NCBI GenBank assembly: GCA_033182465.1
Contig: CP137326.1
Location: 930,001 to 994,000 of the forward strand
Direction of reading: 5' to 3'
Source: Sanghuangporus weigelae
Taxonomy: Eukaryota > Basidiomycota > Agaricomycetes > Hymenochaetales > Hymenochaetaceae
Length of the DNA: 64,000 nt
Shown here: positions 33,674-44,961 of the stretch, piece after piece
Position numbering within the stretch: the first letter of the stretch is position 1
Layout: each line of letters begins with the position of its first letter
Made by a program: the position numbers and the translations under genes
Notes under the pieces: generated by a model
Databases searched by the model: none
Told to the model about the DNA's origin: nothing
The model's input: only the letters and a program-made list of their open reading frames with translations

Positions 33674-35091
33674 ATGCACTCATCCGTCGAAGATAGACCG
33701 ACCAAAAAAAATCGAACCAGTCCGGCCAAGGTGAGCACGAGCGCATCTACTCAGCAGAAGCTTATTGGTCAACGCTCTTCACTCAGACCATAGGGACACA
33801 TAACGGCACGTTTCATTGTGACGAGGCTCTAGCCTGCTTTCTGTTAAGATGGACATCCACCTACCAGGATTCAAGTGCGCAGTGGTTTACTTTTTTCTTA
33901 CCAGGTTCCCTCTCACATTCGTTGTCGCCAGCTCTTGTCAGAACTCGCGATCCGAAAATCTTGGACACATGCGATATCGTAGTTGACGTCGGAGGAGTAT
34001 ATGATCATGATAATCGGCACTACGACCACCACCAGCGCGGGTTCGACGCCATATTCGGCCACGGATTTGCCACGAAGCTGTCCTCCGCTGGTCTCATCTA
34101 CAAGTACGTGCACAATGGTTTGCTGTTATTCTGACCTCACAGTAGTCACAAAGACATTACGGCAAGGAAATCATTGCTTCTAGGCTTCATCTTCCTGCAG
34201 ACAGCCCAGAAGTGGACTTGCTATGGTTGAAGCTCTATAAGGTTTTTCTTTCACCATAGATCAAAACATAGAGGAATTTACGAAACCTAGTATTTCAGGA
34301 GTTCATTGAAGCCATCGATGCCATAGATAATGGAATCCCGCAGTATTCCCAGGACGCGCCAGCAAGCTATAAGAACCGGACTGACCTGTCGAGTCGAGTT
34401 GGTTGGTTGAATCCGCCTTGGAACGAGCCCAAAACGACTGCCGAAGTGGACGTGAGTTACTTTATATAATGGCGATTTAATGCGTTGCCGACGACATTCC
34501 CAGGCCCTCTTTGTAAGAGCATCTGCAATGACAGGAGAAGAGTTCTTCAATCGACTTGATTATTACGCGAAGTCATGGATGCCAGCCCGGGATCTAGTTG
34601 TTTCTGCGTTATCAAGTCGCAAAGAAGTGCATCCCAGCGGACGCATAATCCTCTTCGAACAATTTGTGCCTTGGAAGGTACGAATAGTCGGGCTTTTCAG
34701 ATGAATTGACTTATAAGAGTACTTGCAGGAACACCTATTCGACATTGAACAGGAGCAAGTCATTCCCAAGGAGGAATTACCGCTTTATGTTCTTTATCCC
34801 GACGAAACGGCCTCGAACTGGAGAATACAAGCAGTGCCCGTCTCTCCGGAGAGTTTCGAGAGCAGAAAATCTCTGCCGGAACCATGGCGTGGTGTCCGTG
34901 ACGGAGCTCTATCCCAACTTACGGGAATACCAGGCTGTATTTTTGTTCACGCAAGCGGATTCATTGGAGGTAAGCTCATTTTAATTACAGGAAACATACA
35001 TAGCTACATCGTCAGCAAATGACATTGAACTGATACAGGAAACACGACGAAAGAAGGAGTGATGGCAATGGCGATTGCAGCTCTTGAGTGA
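33674..35091 (+). CDS. MYG1: MYG1-family exonuclease
   Basis: A UPF0160/MYG1 protein of the DHH-phosphoesterase type. The human member is a 3'-5' RNA exonuclease shared between nucleolus and mitochondria. Exon 1 is short (MHSSVEDRPTKKNRTSPAK). Exon 2 gives TIGTHNGTFHCDEALACFLL. Then come VRTRDPKILDTCDIVVDVGG, YDHHQRGF (metal-binding His pair), FATKLSSAGLIY, HYGKEIIASRLHLPADSPEV, FIEAIDAIDNGIPQY, WNEPKTTAEVD, FNRLDYYAKSWMPARDLV, VPWKEHLFDIE and LTGIPGCIFVHASGFIGG. The last exon ends MAMAIAALE. The gene has several introns and about 350 residues, the normal size. It converges on the RING gene with 158 bp between stops. Confidence 0.93.
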
Positions 35092-35249
35092 GTAGTATGC
35101 GATGGAAATGTATATCAATTAGTGGATTCCATGGTCATACACATCTGAATCGGGGCTTGAAATCGAGAAGTAAGGATAGCAAAACAGCTGGGCATCAGTA
35201 GAACGGAACGCGAGAACTTAAACGAGGATAACTCAGAGTAATCGCACGG

Positions 35250-38200
35250 TCAGGGTTCAGCTGCACTATGTTGCGATGAAAATGTATTGCTCGTCAGTTT
35301 TACTCCCTGTGACAAACTGTCAGCATTACAGAGTCTCGTCTTAAAGATGAGAATGAAAAAATAATACCTCGCTCCGGCACGCTGGACAGTTATTACGACC
35401 AGTCTTCAGCCATCTATCAACGCACGCCTTATGAAAAGCATGCTTGCAGGATAAGAGGCGAAGTTCATCATCAGGATTGTAGTCATCCAGACAAATGAGG
35501 CACTATCACACACGATGTAAGTCTGGCTGCACGACCGAAGAAAAGGTACGATACACACTCGATCAAGGCAATTGCTTGCAACGCGCCCGCTGCTCACATA
35601 ATCTTTCAAAACTGCCGCCTTGAACAGTTCCAAGCCAGAGCGTTCGATCTCTTCTTCGGTCACAACGGGTGGTTTGACTTGACCCAAGAGGTCCGCCAAT
35701 TCCCTTCATCATTAAGCTTGTCAGCAACCTGGACGAAGAAGACTTTCCATTGACTCACCAAAGTGCTTCAAAAGAACCTATTTCATCTGGACTAGAAAGA
35801 AGTTGGTGGTCAGGTGGATAGTGGCCTAAAGTGACCAGATCAGGTTCGGTAAGGATGGAAAGATCTACTTATAAGACTTACCGCCAAAGACGTAGATAAA
35901 GAATGTGCGCGCTCCGTCAGCAGCATTAGAGGTATCAGTCGCTTGGTCCGCTGTGATGTCTCTCCTTCCTAGTCTATTGAAAGCACGACTCGCCCTGGAG
36001 GACCAAGTATCTCGAGCTCGTTGTGCGGTGCCAGAGCTGGAAGAGTTGCCAAGCTGGGAGACATTTGTTCGGTGACCTTCCCCGGGATCATTGCTGTTTT
36101 CCGTAGAAGGCTCAGATGTCTCCGGCTGGGCTCTCCGTGTGCCAGAGCTTATTGACTGCAGACCAACAACGATGACTGGTATGAGTACAGCAGATTCTTC
36201 CCCTAGAACAGGAGTGTCCTGCGCCATAGCAGCGCTTTGACTGGAAGGTTCTGCGGTTCCGGCGTTTATAGGCTCTGCAGGTGCAGATGTAGACGATGTA
36301 GGTATACTGATATGAGATGAATCTTGGCCCGCGTTGTATCGTCTCGAACGGACAGACGGTGTAGGAGGGAATCGATACATTCGCCACCAGTTAACACGGT
36401 TTCGGGAAGTATCATGAATTGATGTCGGAGGATCGCTTGGTGTTTCGCTCCTGTCTGACATTGGTGAACTCTGAGTCTCCTCAATTCTTGAGGTAAGGAA
36501 TGATTCAGGGACCGAAGTACCGCCTCCATTGGGCACACTATCGTGAATGTTTTCTCTATATTCACCAGGCATAGATGGAATGGATTGATTCGTACGGCCA
36601 TCGGGGTTATGATCTTCTGAGTCACTAGATTCATGATGAAGTGAAGGATAGGATACAGAAGAGCCAGCTGTGCCTTCGCTTCCGTGAGGCGTTGCCTCAA
36701 ACGCAGGGCTAAGGGCGTGCGAGTTGCCAGGGAATGTTTCAGAGTCTTCGCCTTCACGATGATCAGCAGGTCTCGCGGATGTAACATTCGATGCGGCTTC
36801 GGGGCGTATGAGAACCAGCCTGAGGTCTGATTGCAAATCCACCAGGAAGCGTTCGAAACTGCCAGGAGCAAGATCTTCTAAATCTTCAGAATCTGCCCTT
36901 TGTTCATGAGGCGAGGTGACTTGGTCTTCATCCGAGCTCGTACGTTCAGAAGATGAAGTCTGAGTATCCATTTGGCGTTCATCCTGTGCCGGACCCATAT
37001 TGAAGGCACGTACAAGCTCGTTAAACAATGAATCTAGAACAAGAGAAGTAATATTAGGCCAATTTCATTAAATAGAAATGCAGAACTTCGCGAACGTGAG
37101 CCAATGCCCGATGCATTTCGGCTTCTGCCAGAAATCACCCTTTCACGAAGACCTTCCCATATGGAACGCGTTCGGTTCCTTTCGCGTTCTTCCCTTTCTC
37201 GTTCACGCTGAGCAAGCACGGCGGCGGCGGCAGGATTCGCTGATGCCAAAGCCCGAGCTATCAATGGTATGTTTGGTCCTTCTGGAGGAATTGAATCCGA
37301 TGTATTGGACGGAAGGTTGGAGAGTTCGGAAGGTGCGGAAGGTGCTGCTTGTCCATTCGAGCCTATGGCTGATGATGTAAGATTGCAAAGAACTTGTAGC
37401 TTCTTAACTAAACACGTACTTGTAAGCAACGAAGCTGCGGTCGCTGCGGTCGCAACGCTGACTATGCTGATGACACGGCTCGTTTGTCAACATGGGAACA
37501 GAAACCTAGAGAAGAACACACCTTAAGAGCGCCCCGAGAACATCCGCGCTGGCGGAGCCACTTGTGGACTCTCGTGAGGTAGAACTATTACTGGTTTCGC
37601 CGCTGGATGCCGAAGAGGAAGTAGGTTGACTTTCGAACAATTGGCTTCCGGAAGCGCTTGGAGCATCGCCTGATCCAGATATCGATGGCCTTGAGCCTTC
37701 ATGGGATTCCAAAGCTTCATTAATAACACGTCCTGAAGATGCTAGCGAAGATGTAAGCGTGAACACCAGCATAACTCTCCTTAGATAGATGACTAAGAAA
37801 CGTACGGTTTTGTGGAACAGCGCTAGAACCTGAATGCTCCCGGATCAATGTCGGGTCCGCAGAATGCTGTCCGCGACCAGTGGATGAGGGAGGTCCGCCC
37901 TGTGCCAGTGCTAGAGGACTATCCGTGCGCACAACGCCCTGAACCACAACAAGAGTGCCTACAGGAGGGGACCGACGCAGAGGGCTATTGATCGAGGATA
38001 ACTGGGACATGGGTAGGATGGGAGGCGTTGGAGTTGACGAGGAACTGCCTGGACTGTCTCCGTTTATGGTAGTATTTGGAAGAGCGGCCGAGTCTGATGA
38101 ACTGGCCGATTGATCCACTAAACCAGTGCTGTGAGTATCATCCCTGGACTGGAGCGACACGGATGTAGAAACGTCTGTTGTATTATTTGACGGTTCTGGA

Positions 38201-38724
38201 GATCGCTCCTTACCTTTCGGTGAAGTAGCAGAGTCGGAATCGGGAGCTTGGATAACGTTTGAATCTCTAGCCTCTGTAGTCAAACTCGACGTTGTTTGAT
38301 TGACTTGCAACGATGACGAATCATTGTTATTGGCAGGGTGTCTCGACGGATTAGTCTGCGATCCAGAATGTGCACTGACATTCTCTTGTAAAGGTCCGCT
38401 TGACAAGCCGTGTTCTCCTCTGAGAACATTTTGTGGTTCGGTCCGTCGTGCGCGTCCTGCAATCGACCATCGCCACGATCTCCTACTCTCCGAACCGATT
38501 CCCGATGCATCATGACCTACAGTTCCTGGGGTTTTCGGATGTACAAATCTTGTGATTCTATTGCGAATTGACGTTCGTCGAGCACGTCTCGCAGCGCTTG
38601 TTTGTGCACCAGGGGACGCTGGATTTAGATCGGGAACTGCGGCATTCGTAGAGGATTGCCCGGCAACCGTCCGGCTCTCACGTTCTGAGCGACTCGTGTT
38701 AGTCGTTGAATTGATCTGACCCAT
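35250..38724 (-). CDS. large disordered RING-H2 E3 ubiquitin ligase
   Basis: The C-terminal RING-H2 finger reads CLICLDDYNPDDELRLLS, CKHAFHKACVDRWL and NNCPACRSE (35400-35510), with all eight metal ligands in C-x2-C...C-x-H-x2-H-x2-C...C-x2-C order. A last intron joins a short Ser-rich tail. Ahead of the RING is a conserved-looking block (SFEALWELADLLGQVKPPVV). The first 800 or so residues are almost pure Ser/Thr/Pro/Asn-rich disorder with many basic SxR patches. The start at 38724 gives MGQINSTT, which fits the N-myristoylation consensus (Gly2, Ser6), so it may be a membrane-tethered ligase. Substrate unknown. About six introns, about 1,050 residues. Confidence 0.85.
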
Positions 38725-39120
38725 AGTCTACAGCCCTGATGACCAGAGGAGAGATCAGCTTTGTCGGTGAGCAAGAACCGCAATATATTGCTATAATCGC
38801 ACGTACCAAGTGATGCCAGAAATGGACTGTCGACCTTGAGGCCAGAAAACGAAAGCCTATGCAAGTCTACGAGATACTGAAGCCAAACAATGGCTGAAGA
38901 GTCGAATGAATGTTGCGATCAATCCCAATGCTACCTGCTACCTGGAGGAGGAGATGGTCAACCGCTCAGTCGCAGTCGTGTTGTCCGGCCGCTGCACCGC
39001 GGTTACGGTTACGCGATGCAGTCCCGTTATGATGTCACGCATGCTTATGTAATTCAATATCCTAAATCAAATTATTCGATTCCTTTTTCTAAAGTCTCTT
39101 CATACATGACTCGGTACTTC
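38725..39120. promoter_or_regulatory. intergenic: RING gene promoter and 3' side of CoA-transferase 2
   Basis: About 400 bases with no gene seen. The GC-rich part near 38970-39030 is probably part of the RING gene promoter. Confidence 0.35.
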
Positions 39121-40962
39121 TTATTTTTGTCTGTCTAACCACCTGGCTTGGTGCGCGTCTAATCTCAATGGCGCTTCTCCTTCACGCACCGGAGTGATCG
39201 ATAGCTTCGCCGCATGTCCGATAGCCGTCATCTTGCAGAGGCGAGCGTCCGTATCCTGGGTAGTGTCCTCCGAGTAATCGTCTGGGCGAGCCTGCTGTAT
39301 CTCTGTAGAGTACTTCACAAGTTCTGCCGGCCATGGAAGAGTCCCTGTCGGTAACGCAAGATCTGGCCTAAATGCGATTTTTGGATCCAGCTGGCCTAGC
39401 GATCGGATCCATTGTGCAACTCCTGCGAGGGACACTCTGACTTCCCATGAGCCACCTTCCTAACATACACAAGAAAAAATCAATAAAGCTTTTTTGTATT
39501 AATTTACTGAACGAATTTACCGTGATGGTCTTACACAATGCAGCACTGATACCAAATGCAAGCAAGTATCCTGCTGCGTGGTCTATGGCTTGACACGGCA
39601 GAGGCTTAGGCATCAAATCACCCTTCATTTCATCCCTAAAAGCCTGATACGCTTGTGCTTCCGTGAAACCAAAGCCGGTGCCATTCTGGACAAGAGAATC
39701 AAACTGGAGTGGTTTGGATCAGAGAAGTTGAAAAAGCAATGAAAGGATTATCATACTCCACGTCTGTCTTTCCAAGGTCCTTCCCAGCCATATGCGGTAA
39801 GACTAGCATAGACGAGTCCTGGCCTGGCCTTTACCAGATCCTGCACGCCGAATCCTTTTGCTCGTAATCCACCTGGTCTGTAGGCCTGCAGAAAAACATC
39901 TGCTCCTTCGGCAAGTTCTAAGAGTCTGATACTGTCTGGTTCATCCTCGAGGTTGAGTTGAGTCGTTCGTTTTCCGCGTGAAGTATCTTTATCGAGGTAG
40001 GGTAACCCCGGGAGCTGTGGCGACGTAATGAGGAGCACGTCTGCTCCATGCGCTATTGGACGAAATTACAGTTCATAGGTCAGTCCATCATGAGTGCGGG
40101 ACTGACCTGCCAAAGTTCTCCCAGCTACTGGTCCGGCCAAGACGCGTGTAAGATCCAACACACGGATTCCGCTTAGTGGATGTGTCCACCGCCCACAGGA
40201 CTCTCGCTTCGGCGCATCTGCGACTTTGATGAGCTGGACCGGTGGTATGCTCCGAAGCGCTACTGCATGGGGATGGCCATCCCATTCTTGAAAAGTCCTG
40301 GATTTAGTTACGCACATTTTTCTGCGTACTGCTTCGTCTTCGAAATCTTGGCTGTTCCATTTACGTAGCACCTTTTGAACAGAATCGCGAAGAGGCTCGC
40401 ATTGAAGAAGGTCTAGAATTCCTTGTTTATGGCTTGTTGTCCTTTAGCAGAAGTTTCTAAGGATTCAGTACCCCAGCTGCTTACTGGGGGAAATTAGTAT
40501 GTATGGCGACAAGGCCATCTTTGGTCCGATATAGGCCAGCCAGCTCATCAAAAAGTTTTTCAGAAGGCTTTGCGTCGTCAAGAAGGTAATAACTTTCACT
40601 CTCTTTCGATTTGTAATCAGTACAAGAACCTTGACGAGTAGATGGGACGCAACTGAATTCGAGTATTGCGTGGCGAGGATCGACAGAGACAGTCTGTTTC
40701 ACCCCGGTTCTGAGCTGGTGAAAATAAACTGGAGCTAGAGCAGAGAGGCCAACAGTGTTCTTCGGTATTCAGTTGATATCAGTCTTGAACTTCCTAGGAC
40801 GAAAGTGCATACATTGCTTACTTGAGCGATAGTTCCCAGCTTGAAGGAGGAATTCACAACAGGATCTGGATTATCGTTCAAGTGAAGATCATCTAGAAAA
40901 TGCACTGGTAGCCCAGACGCTTCCCAAATTTTGCGAGCAGGTTCCTTTCCTCCAAGAGTCAT
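39121..40962 (-). CDS. class III CoA-transferase / CaiB-BaiF family protein, second gene
   Basis: A CaiB/BaiF-family protein distinct from the SUGCT-like one at 21.6 kb. The start at ATG 40962 (MTLGGKEPARKIWEASGLP) opens an extra N-terminal part of about 180 residues, including KWNSQDFEDEAVRRKMCV and FQEWDGHPHAVALRSIPP. Then the core follows: [80 protein letters not shown] (Asp at the catalytic position) and CQAIDHAAGYLLAFGISAAL. About six introns, about 495 residues. The long lead and short core resemble fungal alpha-methylacyl-CoA racemase/formyl-CoA transferase-like proteins. Substrate unknown. It shares a 240-bp divergent promoter with VNX1. Confidence 0.8.
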
Positions 40963-41202
40963 GATCAATCAATCTGTAAGTGAAAACTTGAAGACGACGG
41001 AATAGCCGAGCCGGACCGGAATGACGGATCCGGAAGCAAAATACAGAGAGTTGCCATAAAAGGAGAATAAAGATCGGCGACTACCGCTGAGTTTGAAACC
41101 GGGAGACGCGCTCTCAGCTGCTTGCCGTGGCGTATCCTTGTCTCCTAAACTCCGTCTGTCATCGTCTCTGCTCGCACGCAGTACTCGTTGGGCTCGCAGA
41201 CA

Positions 41203-44200
41203 ATGTCGGGCTTGCCTTCTCGATCAGACCAGGACCAAGAATCACCTACGGCAGCCTCGCCGCCTGGCCGTCGCGCTGCAATCCCGCGCAACACCTCTCA
41301 AGCCAGTTGGACTACAGAGGTTCCTCATCACTACCAAGGAACGTCCTATTTTCCACCAACACCCGGTCCGAAACGTACTACAAGTCGCTCGGTCTCGGGT
41401 GTGCGGAGCTTAGGTGCCCGCAGCGAACACGACGAGGATGAGCATGAAGATAATGATGATGACGATGACGAGGAGGAGGATGACAGCAGTGCCGCAGTCG
41501 GGCGTGGCAAATCGTCCGCCACCGCCAACGCAGAATCTCTCGATGAGAACGACGAAGATGACGCTGAACGTCGGGCGCGTCAGATTACAGAAGACGATCT
41601 TATGACTGTCAAGGATCGCCAGTCCCTGATGAATGTTGACCATCCCTTCGGTCTTCCGATTTGGAAGCCCGCACTTTACAAGAAATCTCGAACTATAAAT
41701 CGAGATGCAGAGACGGCGCTGCACGCTGTCCCGTCGGCTCGCGAAGAGAGTCATCTGAATCTGGGGAACATAGTCTGGGCCATCGTATTTGGCTGGCTGT
41801 TGGCAGTTGTCTGCTTATTGGTCTCCGCTATTTTATTCGTTGTGCCGTTTGGCGGTCGATGCTACGCGCCATTGATCTACGGCTTGGGCTGGTACCTGTT
41901 CTGGCCATTTGGAAAATATGTTGCAGGATTCCAGGAACAGGACTTTGACGGAAATAATGTCTATGCAGTCCGTGTTTCCGACGCGGAATGTAACAATATC
42001 ATTCAGCCAATACATGAAGCAGACGAAGACATTCCGTCTCAAAATCACACTCCTCCTGCAACAGTCCCCCAACGCGATATTTCGCTCATTTCATCGAATG
42101 TAACAGACACGATGCGCGGAATTAATGAGCGCAGAGCATTTGCACAAAGCGGACCGAAGAAGTCTTACGGTACGATATCTACAGGCAAGCATTCGAGTAG
42201 AGTTCATGCGACATCACGGGCCAGCGAATGGTTTGGCAGGGCAGTCTTTTGGCTTTTATTGACATCAATAGTTACACCACTCATGCTTATCATCTGTCTC
42301 ATCTGTTGGTTCCTTGTCGTAACAATTCCGATGGCAAAGCTGAATTGGGAATTGATAAAACATATGTTCCAACGACCAGATACAATTCGATTCTGTGCCG
42401 CACCTCCGGCGGTCATAGTGCCCTCTCCTCAGCCTTCTTCGTCCGCCACTCAGACTCCCGGTGGAACCACGGCTCGCGGCCCGACTTTCACTCTGAAAAG
42501 TGCGCGATTAGCTGCCGGTCAAGCAGCACCTTCTGGCTCACCATCATCAACCGTATTACTCTGTATTTATCGTGCGGTCGGATTCCGTTACTACAAGTAT
42601 ACGGTCGGTGGTGTCAATATCTTCTTTGTCAACCTGATGGCTGTCGTATTCTTTGCATTGGTAGACGGGTTTGTACTTCTTCCCATGAGGGATAAATACG
42701 AGGCGCACGATGACCATATACCGGCAATCCTCCAGGTCCTTGCGAACAGACCTCTGGTATTTATCGTCAGCCTTGCAAGTGTTATTCCACTGTCATACTT
42801 CATCGGAATGGCTGTTGCGTCTATTAGTGCCCAGTCATCCATTGGAATGGGAGCGGTTATAAATGCGACGTTCGGTTCAATCATCGAAATCATCCTCTAT
42901 GCTATAGCTCTTACTCAGGATAAAGGACGGCTCGTGGAAGGAAGTATAGTGGGAAGTGTACTCGCTGGAGTCTTACTGATGCCGGGCGCCAGCATGTGCA
43001 GCGGCGCAGTGCGAAAGAAAGAGCAGAAGTTCAATGCTAAAAGTGCTGGTGTCACAAGTACTATGTTGATCATGGCGATCATTGGCACTTTAACTCCAAC
43101 ATTGTTCTATCAGACATATGGGAATGTACGTTCACTTACTTTCGTAAACAGAACCGAGTCTGATTCACGTTCATCAGTTCGAACTCGTCTGTGATGGCTG
43201 TTCGGCTACCCTTCATGGAGGGTTGGTTAAGAAAATGCCCTGGCAATGCAGCCACTGCTATTATCGTCATCCGGACCCGGTCAAGGATGACTTTTATCAG
43301 ACAACAGTGAAGCCATTGATGTATTTCTGTGCTGCCATTCTGCTCTTTGTGAGTTGCCGCGCATGTCATATTCCACATCATCGGGACTTACCTTTGCGCA
43401 GTCGTATCTCATCGGCTTGTGGTTCTCGCTGCGCACTCATGCATCTCAAATCTGGCAGAATCCACAACAATTAATGCACCCACTTGACTTCTCAATGCCC
43501 CCCAGTCAAGGGAGATCGTCATTCTACCATCGGCTGACACAGGGAGGGCTGGGTCTGCCGACACACCGTCTTAACAGAAAAGCGAGCGATGTTACTATAC
43601 AGGATGATCCAGGACATTCAGCAGCTCAGACTCCTGGCATCAGGGACTATAGCGAGCAGAATCAACAACCTGGCAATATTCCTTCTGGACCTCCCTCACC
43701 GTCATTCGCTCGTAGAGTCTCTAACGCGCCTCAAGGTGGGACGTATACACCATTCATAGAGAGTGTCAGTCAAGCGATGAAAAGCTCAGCGATGCCGCCC
43801 ATGCAGCTGCCCGAAAATCTGACGTCAGAAGACTTTACGCGTGCCGTCGCTGTCGCAACTGTATCTGCTTTGAGGCACCAACGAGCTTATTCACACTCTC
43901 CTGGCCGTCTGCGGGGCTCTGGTGTTGGTGTTGACGGTCATGAGGATGGCGGTGGGAACGGAGGACATGATGCGCCGAGTTGGAGTCGAACCACCAGTGC
44001 AAGTGTCCTCTTGGCTTGTACTGCTCTGTATGCAGCAATTGCTGGTAACTGTTCGTTTGATCATTGTGTTTAACGCATCTGACTGTTGAGGTCTTCCAAA
44101 GAAATTCTGATCGACGTCGTCGATGTTGTTCTGGAAGGTTCTGGAATTGATGAAAAATTCCTAGGATTAACGCTGTTTGCTCTCGTGCCTAACACCACTG

Positions 44201-44787
44201 AATTCATGAACGCGATGTCCTTTGCAATGTATGGCAACATTGCACTGAGGTGAGTCGTGAGCTTCACCAGGCATTTATGATAATCTGATAGGCTTTCAGT
44301 ATGGAGATTGGCTCCGCTTATGCACTACAAGTTTGCTTGCTGCAGATCCCTGCGATGGTGGCATTCTCGGTGTGGCATGATCCTCGAGGGATGGGATCAG
44401 TGGCGGATACTTTCCCGTAAGATCGTGTCATTAACCATTACTGACATATTATTAATGGTGGTTCTGTAGACTTATTTTCCCGAGATGGGACGTGATTGCG
44501 ATCGTCCTTTCGATATTTTTACTCACCTACACGTATATTGAAGCAAAGAGCAACTACCATCGGGGCAGCATACTGATTTTAAGGTGAGTTTGCAATTATA
44601 AACGTGTAAAGCTCTTGATCTGAAACGTCGTTAACCCAGTTATCTGGTTCTGATCGCGGGTTTCTACTCTTCCCCACAAAATACCGAACGCGATGACATT
44701 GGAATTGATGTCTTCAGCGAAGATGATGCTTCGATCTCGATTCTTGAACGCATCCGCATTAGCCTATCGTCACTTTGGTTGCGATAA
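41203..44787 (+). CDS. VNX1: vacuolar monovalent cation/H+ antiporter, Vnx1-like
   Basis: A member of the Ca2+/cation antiporter superfamily; yeast Vnx1 exchanges Na+ or K+ for H+ at the vacuolar membrane. The start at ATG 41203 gives a long cytosolic N-terminus with a run of Asp/Glu at about 41430-41490, then PFGLPIWKPALYKKSRTI. The N-terminal membrane half has GMGAVINATFGSIIEIILYA, the place of the family's cation-binding repeat, and GVLLMPGASMCSGAVRKK. A loop carries two Cys pairs (CDGC, CSHC). The large central loop is disordered. The second half has ILIDVVDVVLEGSGIDEKF and LTLFALVPNTTEFMNAMSF, the second repeat. It ends ISLSSLWLR. About six introns, about 1,085 residues, as expected for Vnx1 rather than the shorter Vcx1. 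Confidence 0.92.
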
Positions 44788-44961
44788 TCACGTCTTCTTT
44801 TTTATTGCGTCTCTTTCTGGATTATGTCAAATTGTTACCACTACATCGTATACCGGAGGATTCTGCATTTATGTATCGGATCGGACAGTGACATGTGCTG
44901 TTTCTTACATTTATTGTGATACAGAAATCATTGAATGATACATTTTTCATGATTATTATTA

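Noticed and set aside
41346-41528. Antisense poly-serine frame
   Set aside because: It is the reverse strand of the Asp/Glu-rich GAT/GAG run in VNX1.
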